From Fictibacillus fluitans (GTDB taxonomy: Bacteria; Bacillota; Bacilli; Bacillales; Fictibacillaceae), in NCBI RefSeq assembly GCF_030418125.1, contig NZ_JAUHTR010000001.1:1-64000 (forward strand): DNA of 64,000 bases, given 5' to 3'. The position numbers were made by a program, and so were the translations under genes. Positions 44,263 through 52,531 of the stretch are shown piece by piece (positions within the stretch are counted from its first letter, which is position 1; each line of letters begins with the position of its first letter). The notes beneath the pieces are model-generated. The model saw only the letters and a program-made list of their open reading frames with translations, was not told the DNA's origin and made no database searches.

Positions 44263-44883
44263 ATGGGGAAAATTACGGGGATTTATTTGGCTGCAGGACA
44301 TAGCAGGAGAATGGGTGTTAACAAACTGGCTCTTCCTTTGAAACATTCAAACGTGGGAAGCCTGGGTTTGGACAATGCGTTGAACACAAGACTTGATGAC
44401 ATGATCGTTGTGGTTAAAAAAGAGGATTGTCTTGACTGGATAAATCCAGTAGTAAAAGAGAAAACGAAAAGGGGCCGGTGGATGCTTGTGCGCTGCGGAG
44501 CAGAAAATCAAGGGCAGGCTGAATCATTAAAGACAGGTGTCCGGCAAGCGATAAAATTACAATCGGATGCAATAGTCATTATGCTGGCCGACCAGCCTTT
44601 TGTGACGGCAGAAATGATTGAAAACCTGATGAGTCGTTATGAGAGATTTAATCCTCTATATGTTGCCTCCCGTTTCCAAGGGATTATTCAGCCACCCGTT
44701 CTGTTTTCCAGTAGTGTATTTCCCGCTTTGCTCAAACTTAAGGGAGACCAGGGAGCAAGATCCCTCTTTGAAGATTATCAAATCAGCCCGGGATCTTTTA
44801 TCGATTATAAGGACGAACGTTTATTATTTGATGTGGATGATATGAAAGACTATAAAAAGGCAAAGAAATATTCAACAAGTTAG
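44263..44883 (+). CDS. MobA-like NTP transferase (MocA/PucB type)
   Basis: The 206-residue nucleotidyltransferase has GIYLAAGHSRRMGVNKLALPL (residues 5-24 region), the nucleotide-binding LAAGxSxRMG-K loop, and VIMLADQPFV with the metal Asp. Relatives are MocA, which makes molybdopterin cytosine dinucleotide, and PucB of the purine-degradation operon. No xanthine dehydrogenase or cofactor genes lie nearby, so the role is uncertain. The start is ATG 44263, six bases after GGGAGGTGATAA; the open frame upstream overlaps pxpA and lacks a site. Confidence 0.82.
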   Translation: MGKITGIYLAAGHSRRMGVNKLALPLKHSNVGSLGLDNALNTRLDDMIVVVKKEDCLDWINPVVKEKTKRGRWMLVRCGAENQGQAESLKTGVRQAIKLQSDAIVIMLADQPFVTAEMIENLMSRYERFNPLYVASRFQGIIQPPVLFSSSVFPALLKLKGDQGARSLFEDYQISPGSFIDYKDERLLFDVDDMKDYKKAKKYSTS

Positions 44884-44890
44884 ACCTGTT

Positions 44891-45472
44891 TCAATCCCTA
44901 TCCTTTGCCGTCCCGCGAAGAAAAATCAGCAGCTTTTCAAGCCAATCAAGATCATACTCAATGTTGCTTCTGGCATGCGATGTAATAAAATCAATGTTTT
45001 CCGAGATTTTTTTGCTGTAATTTCCCCACCATACCGGAAGATGAGAATCATTTTGCAGTTGAAATCTCTTTTTTGTCCGTTCAACCGCTTTCTCCGTAAG
45101 GTCAATGATCTTTGCGAGGTCAACATGTTTTAGAAAGAGAAGGGAAGCGTAGAGCGGACGAAGGTTGCTGAAGGTTTGGAAGCTTTTATAAATGTCTTCT
45201 TTAAGGGCTTCCCGTCCTTGATCAGTTATGCCATAGGTCGTTCTCTCCGGCCGGTTATTTTCACGGCTAACCTCTATTTTTGTAATGTATCCCTTTTTTA
45301 ATAGTGATTCGAACCGGTAATACAGCGTACCGTCGTTCACCTTGACGATCTCTTCATCACTAATATTTTTTTGGATAAGCTTTTTAATTTCATAGGGATG
45401 ATTATTGCCTTCACACAATATTCCCAAAATGAAAATTTGAAGTTGCATAAACTGGGCACCGCTTTCCGCCAT
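44891..45472 (-). CDS. PadR-family transcriptional regulator
   Basis: The 193-residue protein has a PadR winged-helix domain (residues about 9-85: LQIFILGILCEGNNHPYEIKK, NDGTLYYRFESLLKKGYI and RTTYGITDQGREAL). A C-terminal helical dimerisation domain of the Vir type follows (VDLAKIIDLTEKAVERTKKRF). It should be a repressor responding to a small molecule. It lies downstream of the P450 pseudogene on the same strand, so that gene is the obvious candidate target. The start could be the Met at residue 9. Confidence 0.85.
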   Translation of the reverse strand: MAESGAQFMQLQIFILGILCEGNNHPYEIKKLIQKNISDEEIVKVNDGTLYYRFESLLKKGYITKIEVSRENNRPERTTYGITDQGREALKEDIYKSFQTFSNLRPLYASLLFLKHVDLAKIIDLTEKAVERTKKRFQLQNDSHLPVWWGNYSKKISENIDFITSHARSNIEYDLDWLEKLLIFLRGTAKDRD

Positions 45473-45595
45473 TTTGCTTTGTATTTTGTCTAGTTTACCC
45501 TAAATGGAAGCGGAATGCATCACGTAGACCAACGCGAAAAAGAGGCGTTTATGGTTTGCGGCTCTTTTGGAAGACAACAGTTCCTGCTTAATAGA

Positions 45596-46825
45596 TTAAA
45601 AGACGTGCATCTGTAAATGTGTCAGCGACTGGCCAGTTGCGGAATCCGTTAAGTTTTCCTCAAGTTCAAATGATTCAACAGACCGAATTCCTTCAAATTT
45701 CTGTACAAAGGTTTTTAATGCGATGTTCAGTTCAAGCCTTGCCAGAGGGGCGCCCAGGCAAAAATGGGGACCGCTTCCGAATGTAAGGTTCTTTTTATTG
45801 TTGGGCCGGTGGATATTCAAAGAAAAAGCATCTTCAAACATCTCTTCGTCAAAGTTGGCAGCGCTCATTCAGGCTACAACAATATCGCCTTTTTTCAAAG
45901 GAGTTCCGAGCAGGTCGTTGTCCTGTTTCACCGTACGGTCCCGCTTGGAGGTGTGGAACCGGTACCGCAGCATTTCCTCTATGGTGTTCGAAACGAGTTC
46001 TGGGTTTCGATGCAATTCTTCATATAAATTAGGATCGTCATAAAGCATGGAATAAAAGGCATTGGCCAGCATATGGCTAGTTGTTTCAACTCCGGCTCCC
46101 AAAATGAGCATACTGGTTCGAACAATTTCATCATCAGTGAACCTTTCTCCGTCCACTTCGACGGTGATAAGGTCTGAAATGATGTCATCGGCTAAATTTT
46201 CCCGTTTTTCAAGAACAATTGGGTAAAGGTACTGATAATACGCTAAGGCCGCTTCTTGTTTTTTGCGTTCGATTTCCACGTGATTATTCTTGTCATAAGG
46301 CTGGAAGAGAATATCCACCCAGTCCTTGAATTGGTGGCGGTCATTAATGGGTACACCAAAAAGTTCAGCAATGACCAGACTTGGCAGCGGGGCGGCAAGG
46401 CCTTCAACGATATCAACAACAGCATTTCTTGGCATCGCTTCAACCAGCTCGTCCGCGATCCGCTGGATGCGCGGCTCCCAGACTTTTAAACTGCGGGGTG
46501 TGAACGCGGCAGCCAGTAGAGAGCGGCTTTTGCGGTGGCGGGGAGGATCAACGTTTACGAGGTTGATTTTATCCGGGGAAGTTCCTTCTTTATTGTTCGC
46601 TCCAACTGAGATGGTTGTCTTTGGGCATTCACTTGAAAAGAACTCATAACTGCTCAGTACTTGTTTCACATGCTCATATTTAAAGACATGCCAAGTATCT
46701 GTTCCTTCATGGTAAAAGACAGGGCTGTGATCCAGCATTTTTTTAAACCAGTCAACTGGAAAAAATTCTTCCGAACGAGTGTTGAAGTGTTTGACTTCCT
46801 TCAATGAAATGATCTCTTTACTCAT
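45596..46825 (-). pseudogene. Cytochrome P450 with in-frame TGA
   Basis: The two open parts (codons before and after position 45871) read in one frame as a full P450 of about 408 residues, interrupted by a single TGA. The upstream part has the I-helix ILGAGVETTSHML, the K-helix EMLR and GDIVVA. The downstream part begins MSAANFDEE and has the heme loop FGSGPHFCLGAPLARLE. Family members have Trp or a similar residue at the stop (GDxVVAWMSAANRDE), so TGG to TGA is the likely change. The truncated product lacks the heme Cys and cannot be active. GGAGGGAACGA precedes the ATG. Confidence 0.9.
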
Positions 46826-46877
46826 AAAATCGTTCCCTCCATTTATAGGATTTCCACTCTGGCAGGCTTCGTTTTAA

Positions 46878-46893
46878 TACTTTAATTAAAGTA
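46878..46893. promoter_or_regulatory. Palindrome TACTTTAATTAAAGTA beside the P450
   Basis: A perfect 16-bp palindrome in the upstream region shared by the P450 and mrfA (divergent genes), 53 bases from the P450 start. A related palindrome lies 35 bases away centre to centre, so paired operator sites are plausible. Confidence 0.5.
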
Positions 46894-46911
46894 GTTAATT
46901 TTTAATTCATA

Positions 46912-46929
46912 ATACTCTAATTAGAGTAT
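46912..46929. promoter_or_regulatory. Palindrome ATACTCTAATTAGAGTAT beside the P450
   Basis: A perfect 18-bp palindrome whose core TACTCTAATTAGAGTA differs from the first one at one base per arm. Spacing of 35 bases is near three to three and a half helical turns. The nearby PadR gene may be the binder. Confidence 0.5.
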
Positions 46930-47000
46930 AACAGTCAATTGATAAGTTAATGGTTTTCTTACGAACGTTTATTCGATAAAATAGAAGATGAGGTGACGAT

Positions 47001-49307
47001 ATGGAAACGAAAAAAACAATGCAGGAATTGCTTGCATTATTACGAACGGAGCCTTCTATTTCAAATCAGATTGTTCATTGGGAAACCATCGAAGAAAAAG
47101 AGGCGGTAACAGGAGCTATTCCTGACTCCCTTCATCCAAATATAAAACAAGCACTGGAAGACAGGGGGGTAACCTCTCTGTATGCTCACCAGCTGACCGC
47201 GTTTCAGACGGCTCTGGAAGGAAACAGCTTTGTGGCTGTAACTCCAACGGCATCCGGTAAAACGCTGTGCTACAATCTCCCGGTGCTGCAGGAGATTGCA
47301 AACCACCCTGACAGCCGGGCACTGTATCTCTTTCCAACAAAGGCACTGGCTCAAGATCAGAAAGCAGAAATGAACGAATTTATAGATGCGATCGAAATGG
47401 ATATTAAAAGTTACACGTATGACGGGGATACACCGGCCAACATCCGGCAGGTTGTCCGAAAAGCCGGCAATATTGTGATGACCAATCCGGATATGCTGCA
47501 TTCCGCGATCCTGCCGCATCATACGAAATGGGTATCTCTGTTTGAAAACCTGAAGTACATTGTGATCGACGAACTTCATACATACCGGGGGGTATTTGGC
47601 AGCCATGTGGCCAATGTCATCCGGCGGTTGAAGAGAATTTGTTCATTTTATGGCAGCAACCCGCTCTTTATTTGCACTTCCGCCACGATCGCCAATCCAA
47701 AGGAACTGGCTGAAAATCTGACGGGTTCACCCATGAAGCTGATTGACAACAACGGAGCACCAAGCGGAAGGAAACACTTTATTTTCTACAATCCGCCTGT
47801 TGTGAATAAGCCGCTGAATGTACGAAAGTCGGCCACTCTGGAGGCAAGAGATCTGGCTGGGTATTTTCTGAAAAACAAAATACAAACCATTGTTTTCGCA
47901 CGGAGCAGGGTGCGTGTGGAGATTCTTCTCACGTACCTCCAGGAATTGGCCAAAAAGGAGTACGGTATGAAATCCATTCAGGGATATCGGGGAGGTTATC
48001 TGCCAACCCAGCGCCGGGCCATTGAAAAAGGGCTTCGCAACGGGGATATCATGGGAGTTGTCAGCACGAATGCCCTGGAGCTTGGCGTGGATATCGGACA
48101 GCTCCATGCTTGCATTTTGACAGGGTACCCTGGATCAATCGCCAGTGCCTGGCAGCAGGCAGGCCGTGCCGGCCGCCGTCAGGATGAATCGGTGGTTATC
48201 ATGGTCGCCAGCTCCAGCCCCATGGATCAATACATCGTCAGCCAGCCTGAATACTTTTTCGAACGTTCACCTGAGTCGGCCCGCATTAATCCCGAGAATC
48301 TCATTATTCTGGTGGATCATGTGAAATGTGCCGCCTATGAGCTGCCTTTTGGTGAAGGGGATTCATTTGGAGAGGTGGAGATCGAGGATATTCTTGAGTT
48401 TTTAACAGAAGAACAGGTGCTACATCACCAGGGTAAACGTTTTTTCTGGATGAATGATTCCTTTCCTGCCCATAACATTTCTCTGCGCTCTGCTTCACAG
48501 GAGAATGTGGTGATTGTCGATCAAAGCGATGTGGCGAACGTACGGATCATCGGCGAGATGGACCGCTTCAGTTCCATGACACTGCTGCACGAGGAAGCTA
48601 TTTATCTCCATCAGGGAGTTCAGTATCAGGTAGAAAAGCTGGATTATGAAGAAAAGAAGGCCTATGTGAGGGAAGTGGATGTTGATTATTTTACAGACGC
48701 AAACCTTGCCGTCTCGCTGAAAGTGCTTGAAATCGATAAAAACACGATTTTACAGGGACAGGAAAGGGCGTTTGGAGAAGTCACCGTCAACGCCATGGCG
48801 ACGATATTTAAAAAAATTAAATTCGAAACGCACGAAAACATAGGCTCAGGACCGATCCATTTACCGGAAGAGGAGCTTCATACTTCCGCGACATGGCTGG
48901 AATTTGACCGGAAGTCATTTGATGATGTAGCTGAAAGCTCCATGGAACAGGGGCTGATTGGAATTGCCAATGTCCTGAGTCATGTGGCTCCGCTTTTCGT
49001 GATGTGCGATCCAAGTGATCTTCATGTGGTGCCGCAGATTAAGGCGGTTCATTCGGACAAGCCCACCATTTTCTTGTACGACCGATATCCCGGCGGCATC
49101 GGATTGAGTGAAAATGTCTATAAAATCTGGGATACAGTCATCAGGGAAGCGTACCGGGTTATCGATACCTGCCCGTGTGAGTCGGGATGTCCTTCCTGCA
49201 CAGGAACCATGCTTGAAGGTGATAACGTGAAGGAACTGTCGCTTAAGCTTCTGAAAAAAGTAAGGAGAGATCCGCATGTCGATGCAGTCCAAACTGAATC
49301 GCTTTAA
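47001..49307 (+). CDS. mrfA: DNA repair helicase MrfA (YprA)
   Basis: MrfA is a superfamily 2 helicase that acts with MrfB in repair of mitomycin-type lesions in B. subtilis. The 768-residue protein has Walker A TPTASGKTLCYN (about residues 79-90), Walker B VIDELHTY, SAT in ICTSATIANP, and QAGRAGRRQDES. A DUF1998 C-terminal domain follows, with the Cys cluster CPCESGCPSC. GAGGTGACGAT precedes the ATG. mrfB overlaps its end by 32 bases, so translation is coupled. Confidence 0.94.
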   Translation: METKKTMQELLALLRTEPSISNQIVHWETIEEKEAVTGAIPDSLHPNIKQALEDRGVTSLYAHQLTAFQTALEGNSFVAVTPTASGKTLCYNLPVLQEIANHPDSRALYLFPTKALAQDQKAEMNEFIDAIEMDIKSYTYDGDTPANIRQVVRKAGNIVMTNPDMLHSAILPHHTKWVSLFENLKYIVIDELHTYRGVFGSHVANVIRRLKRICSFYGSNPLFICTSATIANPKELAENLTGSPMKLIDNNGAPSGRKHFIFYNPPVVNKPLNVRKSATLEARDLAGYFLKNKIQTIVFARSRVRVEILLTYLQELAKKEYGMKSIQGYRGGYLPTQRRAIEKGLRNGDIMGVVSTNALELGVDIGQLHACILTGYPGSIASAWQQAGRAGRRQDESVVIMVASSSPMDQYIVSQPEYFFERSPESARINPENLIILVDHVKCAAYELPFGEGDSFGEVEIEDILEFLTEEQVLHHQGKRFFWMNDSFPAHNISLRSASQENVVIVDQSDVANVRIIGEMDRFSSMTLLHEEAIYLHQGVQYQVEKLDYEEKKAYVREVDVDYFTDANLAVSLKVLEIDKNTILQGQERAFGEVTVNAMATIFKKIKFETHENIGSGPIHLPEEELHTSATWLEFDRKSFDDVAESSMEQGLIGIANVLSHVAPLFVMCDPSDLHVVPQIKAVHSDKPTIFLYDRYPGGIGLSENVYKIWDTVIREAYRVIDTCPCESGCPSCTGTMLEGDNVKELSLKLLKKVRRDPHVDAVQTESL

Positions 49308-50532
49308 GAAGCATCTGGTATCGGAGAATAAAGATCCGGTTGTTAAAGTTCCTCCACTTCAAGACATGGAGCATGGTGACACCTGGGCAGCATTTGAGAC
49401 GTCTCCCTATTTTTATGAGGACGCATTTTGCCTGATCAGAGAAGTTCGCTATCCCATCAGCCACCGCTGGGGACGCTATTCTTTCAACGAACTGAAAGGT
49501 GTAATGGAAGGATGGCGTCAGACGGGGCTCGGCCAAAAACATCCGCTCTCTTCAGGCGGGCTGGCTCCTGCCGATCTATTGTTTTTCGACACGGAAACAA
49601 CGGGTTTGAGCGGCGGAACGGGAAATACGATTTTTCTTCTGGGCCACAGCCAGGTGGATGATCAAGAGGTGAAGGTGAAGCAATACTTTCTTCCGGGTCC
49701 GGGTGCAGAAATTGCCATGTACCATTATTTTTTAACGCAGGTTAAGGAACTGAAGAATCTGGTCACCTATAACGGTAAATCCTTTGACTGGCCACAGGTG
49801 AAAACACGACACACGCTCATCCGTGATTTTGTGCCGTCACTGCCTGCATTTGGTCATTTTGATCTGCTGCATGGGTCGAGAAGAATGTGGAAGAGCAGTC
49901 TGGAATCCGTCCGGCTGTCTGTGGTTGAAAAGGAGATTTTGGATGTACAGCGGGAGCATGACACACCGGGCTACATGGCTCCCATGCTTTATTTTCAATA
50001 TCTGAAGAACAACGATCCAGAACTCGTAAAAGGGGTAATGACCCATAACGAATGGGATGTACTTTCCCTGATCACACTTTACATTCATCTTTCCAAACTT
50101 TTGCAAAACAGCGGTACGGAAATAACCACCATCGAACAATATGAAAGTGCAAGATGGTTTGAGGCAGTTGGACAGCATGACATCGCGCTGCAAAAGTACG
50201 GCACACTGCTGGGGGCCGAAAGCAGCCACAGCAGGCTTGCCAAAAAGGCGATGGCGGCTCTATACAAAAAACAAAAAAGGGAAGATCTTGCTATACCGTT
50301 GTGGGAAGAATTATGCCAGGATGCCATTCAAAATGACGAAATCCCCTTTATTGAATTATCCAAGTGGTATGAACACCAGCAAAAGGATGCCCAAAAAGCT
50401 CTCTATTATGCCGAGGCAGCTTATGGAATTTGGAAAAATAAAAAAAGGCTTTTAAAGCGTATAGAAGAAAAGGAAAAGGCTGCCTTCGGAACACGAATCC
50501 AGCGATTAAGAAAAAAATGTGAATTGTGCTAA
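49276..50532 (+). CDS. mrfB: Metal-dependent exonuclease MrfB (YprB)
   Basis: This 418-residue protein has a DEDDh-type exonuclease domain: FDTETTGLSGGTGNTIF, then TYNGKSFDWPQVKTR, then HNEWDVLSLITLYIHLS. A tetratricopeptide-like C-terminal helical region follows. It is the partner of MrfA in mitomycin repair. The ATG at 49276 lies eight bases after AAGGAG within the end of mrfA. The order mrfA-mrfB-ypsA-gpsB-rnpB is kept from B. subtilis, but cotD, which lies between mrfB and ypsA there, is missing. Confidence 0.92.
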   Translation: MSMQSKLNRFKKHLVSENKDPVVKVPPLQDMEHGDTWAAFETSPYFYEDAFCLIREVRYPISHRWGRYSFNELKGVMEGWRQTGLGQKHPLSSGGLAPADLLFFDTETTGLSGGTGNTIFLLGHSQVDDQEVKVKQYFLPGPGAEIAMYHYFLTQVKELKNLVTYNGKSFDWPQVKTRHTLIRDFVPSLPAFGHFDLLHGSRRMWKSSLESVRLSVVEKEILDVQREHDTPGYMAPMLYFQYLKNNDPELVKGVMTHNEWDVLSLITLYIHLSKLLQNSGTEITTIEQYESARWFEAVGQHDIALQKYGTLLGAESSHSRLAKKAMAALYKKQKREDLAIPLWEELCQDAIQNDEIPFIELSKWYEHQQKDAQKALYYAEAAYGIWKNKKRLLKRIEEKEKAAFGTRIQRLRKKCELC

Positions 50533-50759
50533 AAAAATATAAATTTTGGTGGATAAATGTATTTAAATCTTGTTCTGTATTGTGTAGAATAAGGATGGAG
50601 ATTTTCATAGGAAAATAATAATTTATTCCCCAGGCAAGCGCAAAAAGTGCGCCGCTTTGACGAATTTTGCAACAAGTGATGAGTGTGTGTAAAAAATGGG
50701 GAATCGGGCATTTTCCTGTAAAAATATACTAGTATATCAGGTAATGGAGAGATGTTTCC

Positions 50760-50843
50760 GTGAGGCAATGGGTAGTGTTTGCTTTTTTTCTTGTTTTGGG
50801 TCTGACGTTTTTTGTTGCAAATGAATTAAGTCATGCTACGTGA
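50760..50843 (+). CDS. Possible 27-residue hydrophobic peptide
   Basis: A short frame starts at GTG 50760, behind GGAGAG eight bases upstream, and encodes a basic start, one hydrophobic stretch (WVVFAFFLVLGLTFFVA) and the tail NELSHAT. It ends three bases before a strong terminator, so a short transcript here would carry it. This is the place where cotD sits in B. subtilis, and a small sporulation-linked membrane peptide is one idea. It is not related to CotD. The gap from mrfB (50533-50759) has an ATATACTAGTATAT palindrome at 50724-50737 and no other gene. Confidence 0.4.
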   Translation: MRQWVVFAFFLVLGLTFFVANELSHAT

Positions 50844-50845
50844 GG

Positions 50846-50876
50846 GAACTAATCATTTTTGATTGGTTCTTTTTTT
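50846..50876 (+). terminator. Terminator before ypsA
   Basis: GAACTAATCA pairs with TGATTGGTTC around TTTT with one G.T pair, followed by a T run. Confidence 0.88.
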
Positions 50877-50903
50877 AAAATCCGGAGTAAAAAGGAGAAG
50901 TTC

Positions 50904-51476
50904 ATGGTAAAAAATCTGCTGGTGACTGGATATAAATCCCATGAACTTGGGATTTTTAAAGAAAAAGATCCAGGGGTACACTATATAAAAAAAGCGCTGG
51001 AAAAACAGCTGACAGCATTGCTTGAGGAAGGACTGGAGTGGGTGATCATCAGCGGCCAGCCCGGGGTGGAGGTGTGGGCAGGAGAAGTGGTTGTTGCTTT
51101 AAGAGATGAACGCTTTCCGGAACTGAAATTGGCGGTTCTTACCCCTTTTCTGGAGCAGGAGGCAAAGTGGAATGAGAGCAGGCAGGAGCAGTACCAATCC
51201 CTCCTGGCGCAAGCCGATTTTGTTGAGTCCATTTCCAAGAAGACATATTTCAGTCCCAGGCAGCTTGCTGCAAAAAACGGGTTTCTCGTGGAAAAAACGG
51301 ATGGCATGCTGATCTTGTATGACGAGGATACGCCAGGGACGCCACGTTTTTACCTTGAGCCGGCGAAACGAAGGCAAGAAAAAGACCCGTCGTACGAAAT
51401 ACTGTATATCACACCGTATGATCTTGAACTGATTTATCAGGATGAGCAGGAACTAAAGGGGCAGTTTTGGGAATAA
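50904..51476 (+). CDS. ypsA: SLOG-family protein YpsA
   Basis: The 190-residue protein belongs to the SLOG (SMF/DprA-LOG) Rossmann-like superfamily, which binds nucleotide-derived ligands. The N-terminal LLVTGYKSHELGIF and VIISGQPGVEVWAGEV (about 47-62) are typical, and the C-terminus has KTDGMLILYDEDTPGTPRFY. In B. subtilis, YpsA affects cell division and oxidative-stress tolerance; its ligand is unknown. The start at ATG 50904 has AAAAAGGAGAAG upstream; the longer open frame crosses the terminator. gpsB follows. Confidence 0.9.
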   Translation: MVKNLLVTGYKSHELGIFKEKDPGVHYIKKALEKQLTALLEEGLEWVIISGQPGVEVWAGEVVVALRDERFPELKLAVLTPFLEQEAKWNESRQEQYQSLLAQADFVESISKKTYFSPRQLAAKNGFLVEKTDGMLILYDEDTPGTPRFYLEPAKRRQEKDPSYEILYITPYDLELIYQDEQELKGQFWE

Positions 51477-51642
51477 AGCAGGTACCTGAGGATAGAAATT
51501 GACTTTTTCTATAACATTTGAAAAAATATAGGCTAGATAAGTGCATTTGAAAGTCGTTCAATTTGTGATGCAACGGTGTTTTAAGCTATAAAAGTTTTAT
51601 GCCCTAAAGCATGAAAAGAAGCTAAATATTGAGGTGAGACCA

Positions 51643-51951
51643 GTGAATGGTGAAAAGCGATTAAATTTAACAGCGAAAGAAATTCTGGAAAAAGATTTTA
51701 AACAAGGATTCAGAGGTTATGATCAGGATGAAGTCGATAAGTTTCTTGATCTGATCATTAAGGATTATGAGAACTTTCAAAAAGAGTTCGATAAAGTCAT
51801 CCAGGAAAACAACCGCCTGCGAAAAGAAGCTCAAAATACGTCCGAGCAGACGAGAAGAGTCCCTACTTCATCCATGAATATCAATTCTGATATTCTTCAG
51901 CGTTTATCGAACCTTGAGAAGCACGTATTCGGCAGCAAGTTATACGATTGA
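51643..51951 (+). CDS. gpsB: Cell division adapter GpsB
   Basis: GpsB is a DivIVA-like coiled-coil protein that shuttles PBP1 between division site and side wall. The 102-residue protein has the DivIVA N-terminal motif LTAKEILEKDFKQGFRGYDQDEVDKFL region and a coiled coil, then a short helical C-terminal domain (DILQRLSNLEKHVFG). The start is taken at GTG 51643, five to eight bases after GAGGTGA; a GTG nine bases earlier overlaps that site. Its target PBP1 (ponA) is also in this window. Confidence 0.94.
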   Translation: MNGEKRLNLTAKEILEKDFKQGFRGYDQDEVDKFLDLIIKDYENFQKEFDKVIQENNRLRKEAQNTSEQTRRVPTSSMNINSDILQRLSNLEKHVFGSKLYD

Positions 51952-52024
51952 TCCCGTAATTATTATCCATTTGATTTTTAATGCGTATCCTGTTATACTG
52001 AATTCTGCTTTGATAAATTACAAA

Positions 52025-52434
52025 CTAATAACGTTCGGGTAATCGCGGCATCTTTTTAAAGATGTTGAGGAAAGTCCATGCTCGCACGGTCTGCGATGGC
52101 CGTAGTGTTCGTGCCTGGCGAAACGATAAGCCAGGGTATTCCGGTTTCGACTGGATTAACGGCAGGGAACTCACCTAAGTCCTTTGGGATATGGTGACAC
52201 TACCTTTAAAGTGCCACAGTGACGTAGTCTTTTCGGAAACGGAAAGAGTGGAACGCGGTAAACCCCACGAGCGAGAAACCCAAATTATGGTAGGGGAGTT
52301 TTCTTTGCGGAAATGAACGCGAAGAAGAACAGATGTTAAAGCCATCTGGAGATAGATGATTACCACCGGAGTACGAGGCGGCAGCCGCATGCAGTACAAT
52401 GGAACAGAACATGGCTTACAGAACGTTATTGGTG
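52025..52434 (+). ncRNA. rnpB: RNase P RNA, class B
   Basis: The catalytic RNA of RNase P matures the 5' ends of tRNAs. Conserved class B segments are visible: GTTCGGGTAATCGC, GAGGAAAGTCCATGCTCGCA, GTAGTGTTCGTGCC, AAAGTGCCACAGTGACG, GAGTGGAACGCGGTAAACCC, CGAGAAACCCAAAT, GATAGATGATTACC, GAGTACGAGG and ACATGGCTTACAGAACG. The ends pair as helix P1 (AATAACGTTC at 52027 with GAACGTTATT at 52421). A terminator follows. Placement between gpsB and ypsC is as in B. subtilis. Confidence 0.97.
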
Positions 52435-52449
52435 ACACTTAAAAATGAG

Positions 52450-52470
52450 AGGGCCCTAGAGGCCTTTTTT
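52450..52470 (+). terminator. Terminator of rnpB
   Basis: A short GGGCC/GGCCT stem with a CTAGA loop is followed by a T run just after the RNase P RNA. Confidence 0.75.
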
Positions 52471-52531
52471 ATTTTACATAAGAAATTTAGGGTATATTAG
52501 TATTGGAAAATCAAACCTAAGGAGATCTCCT

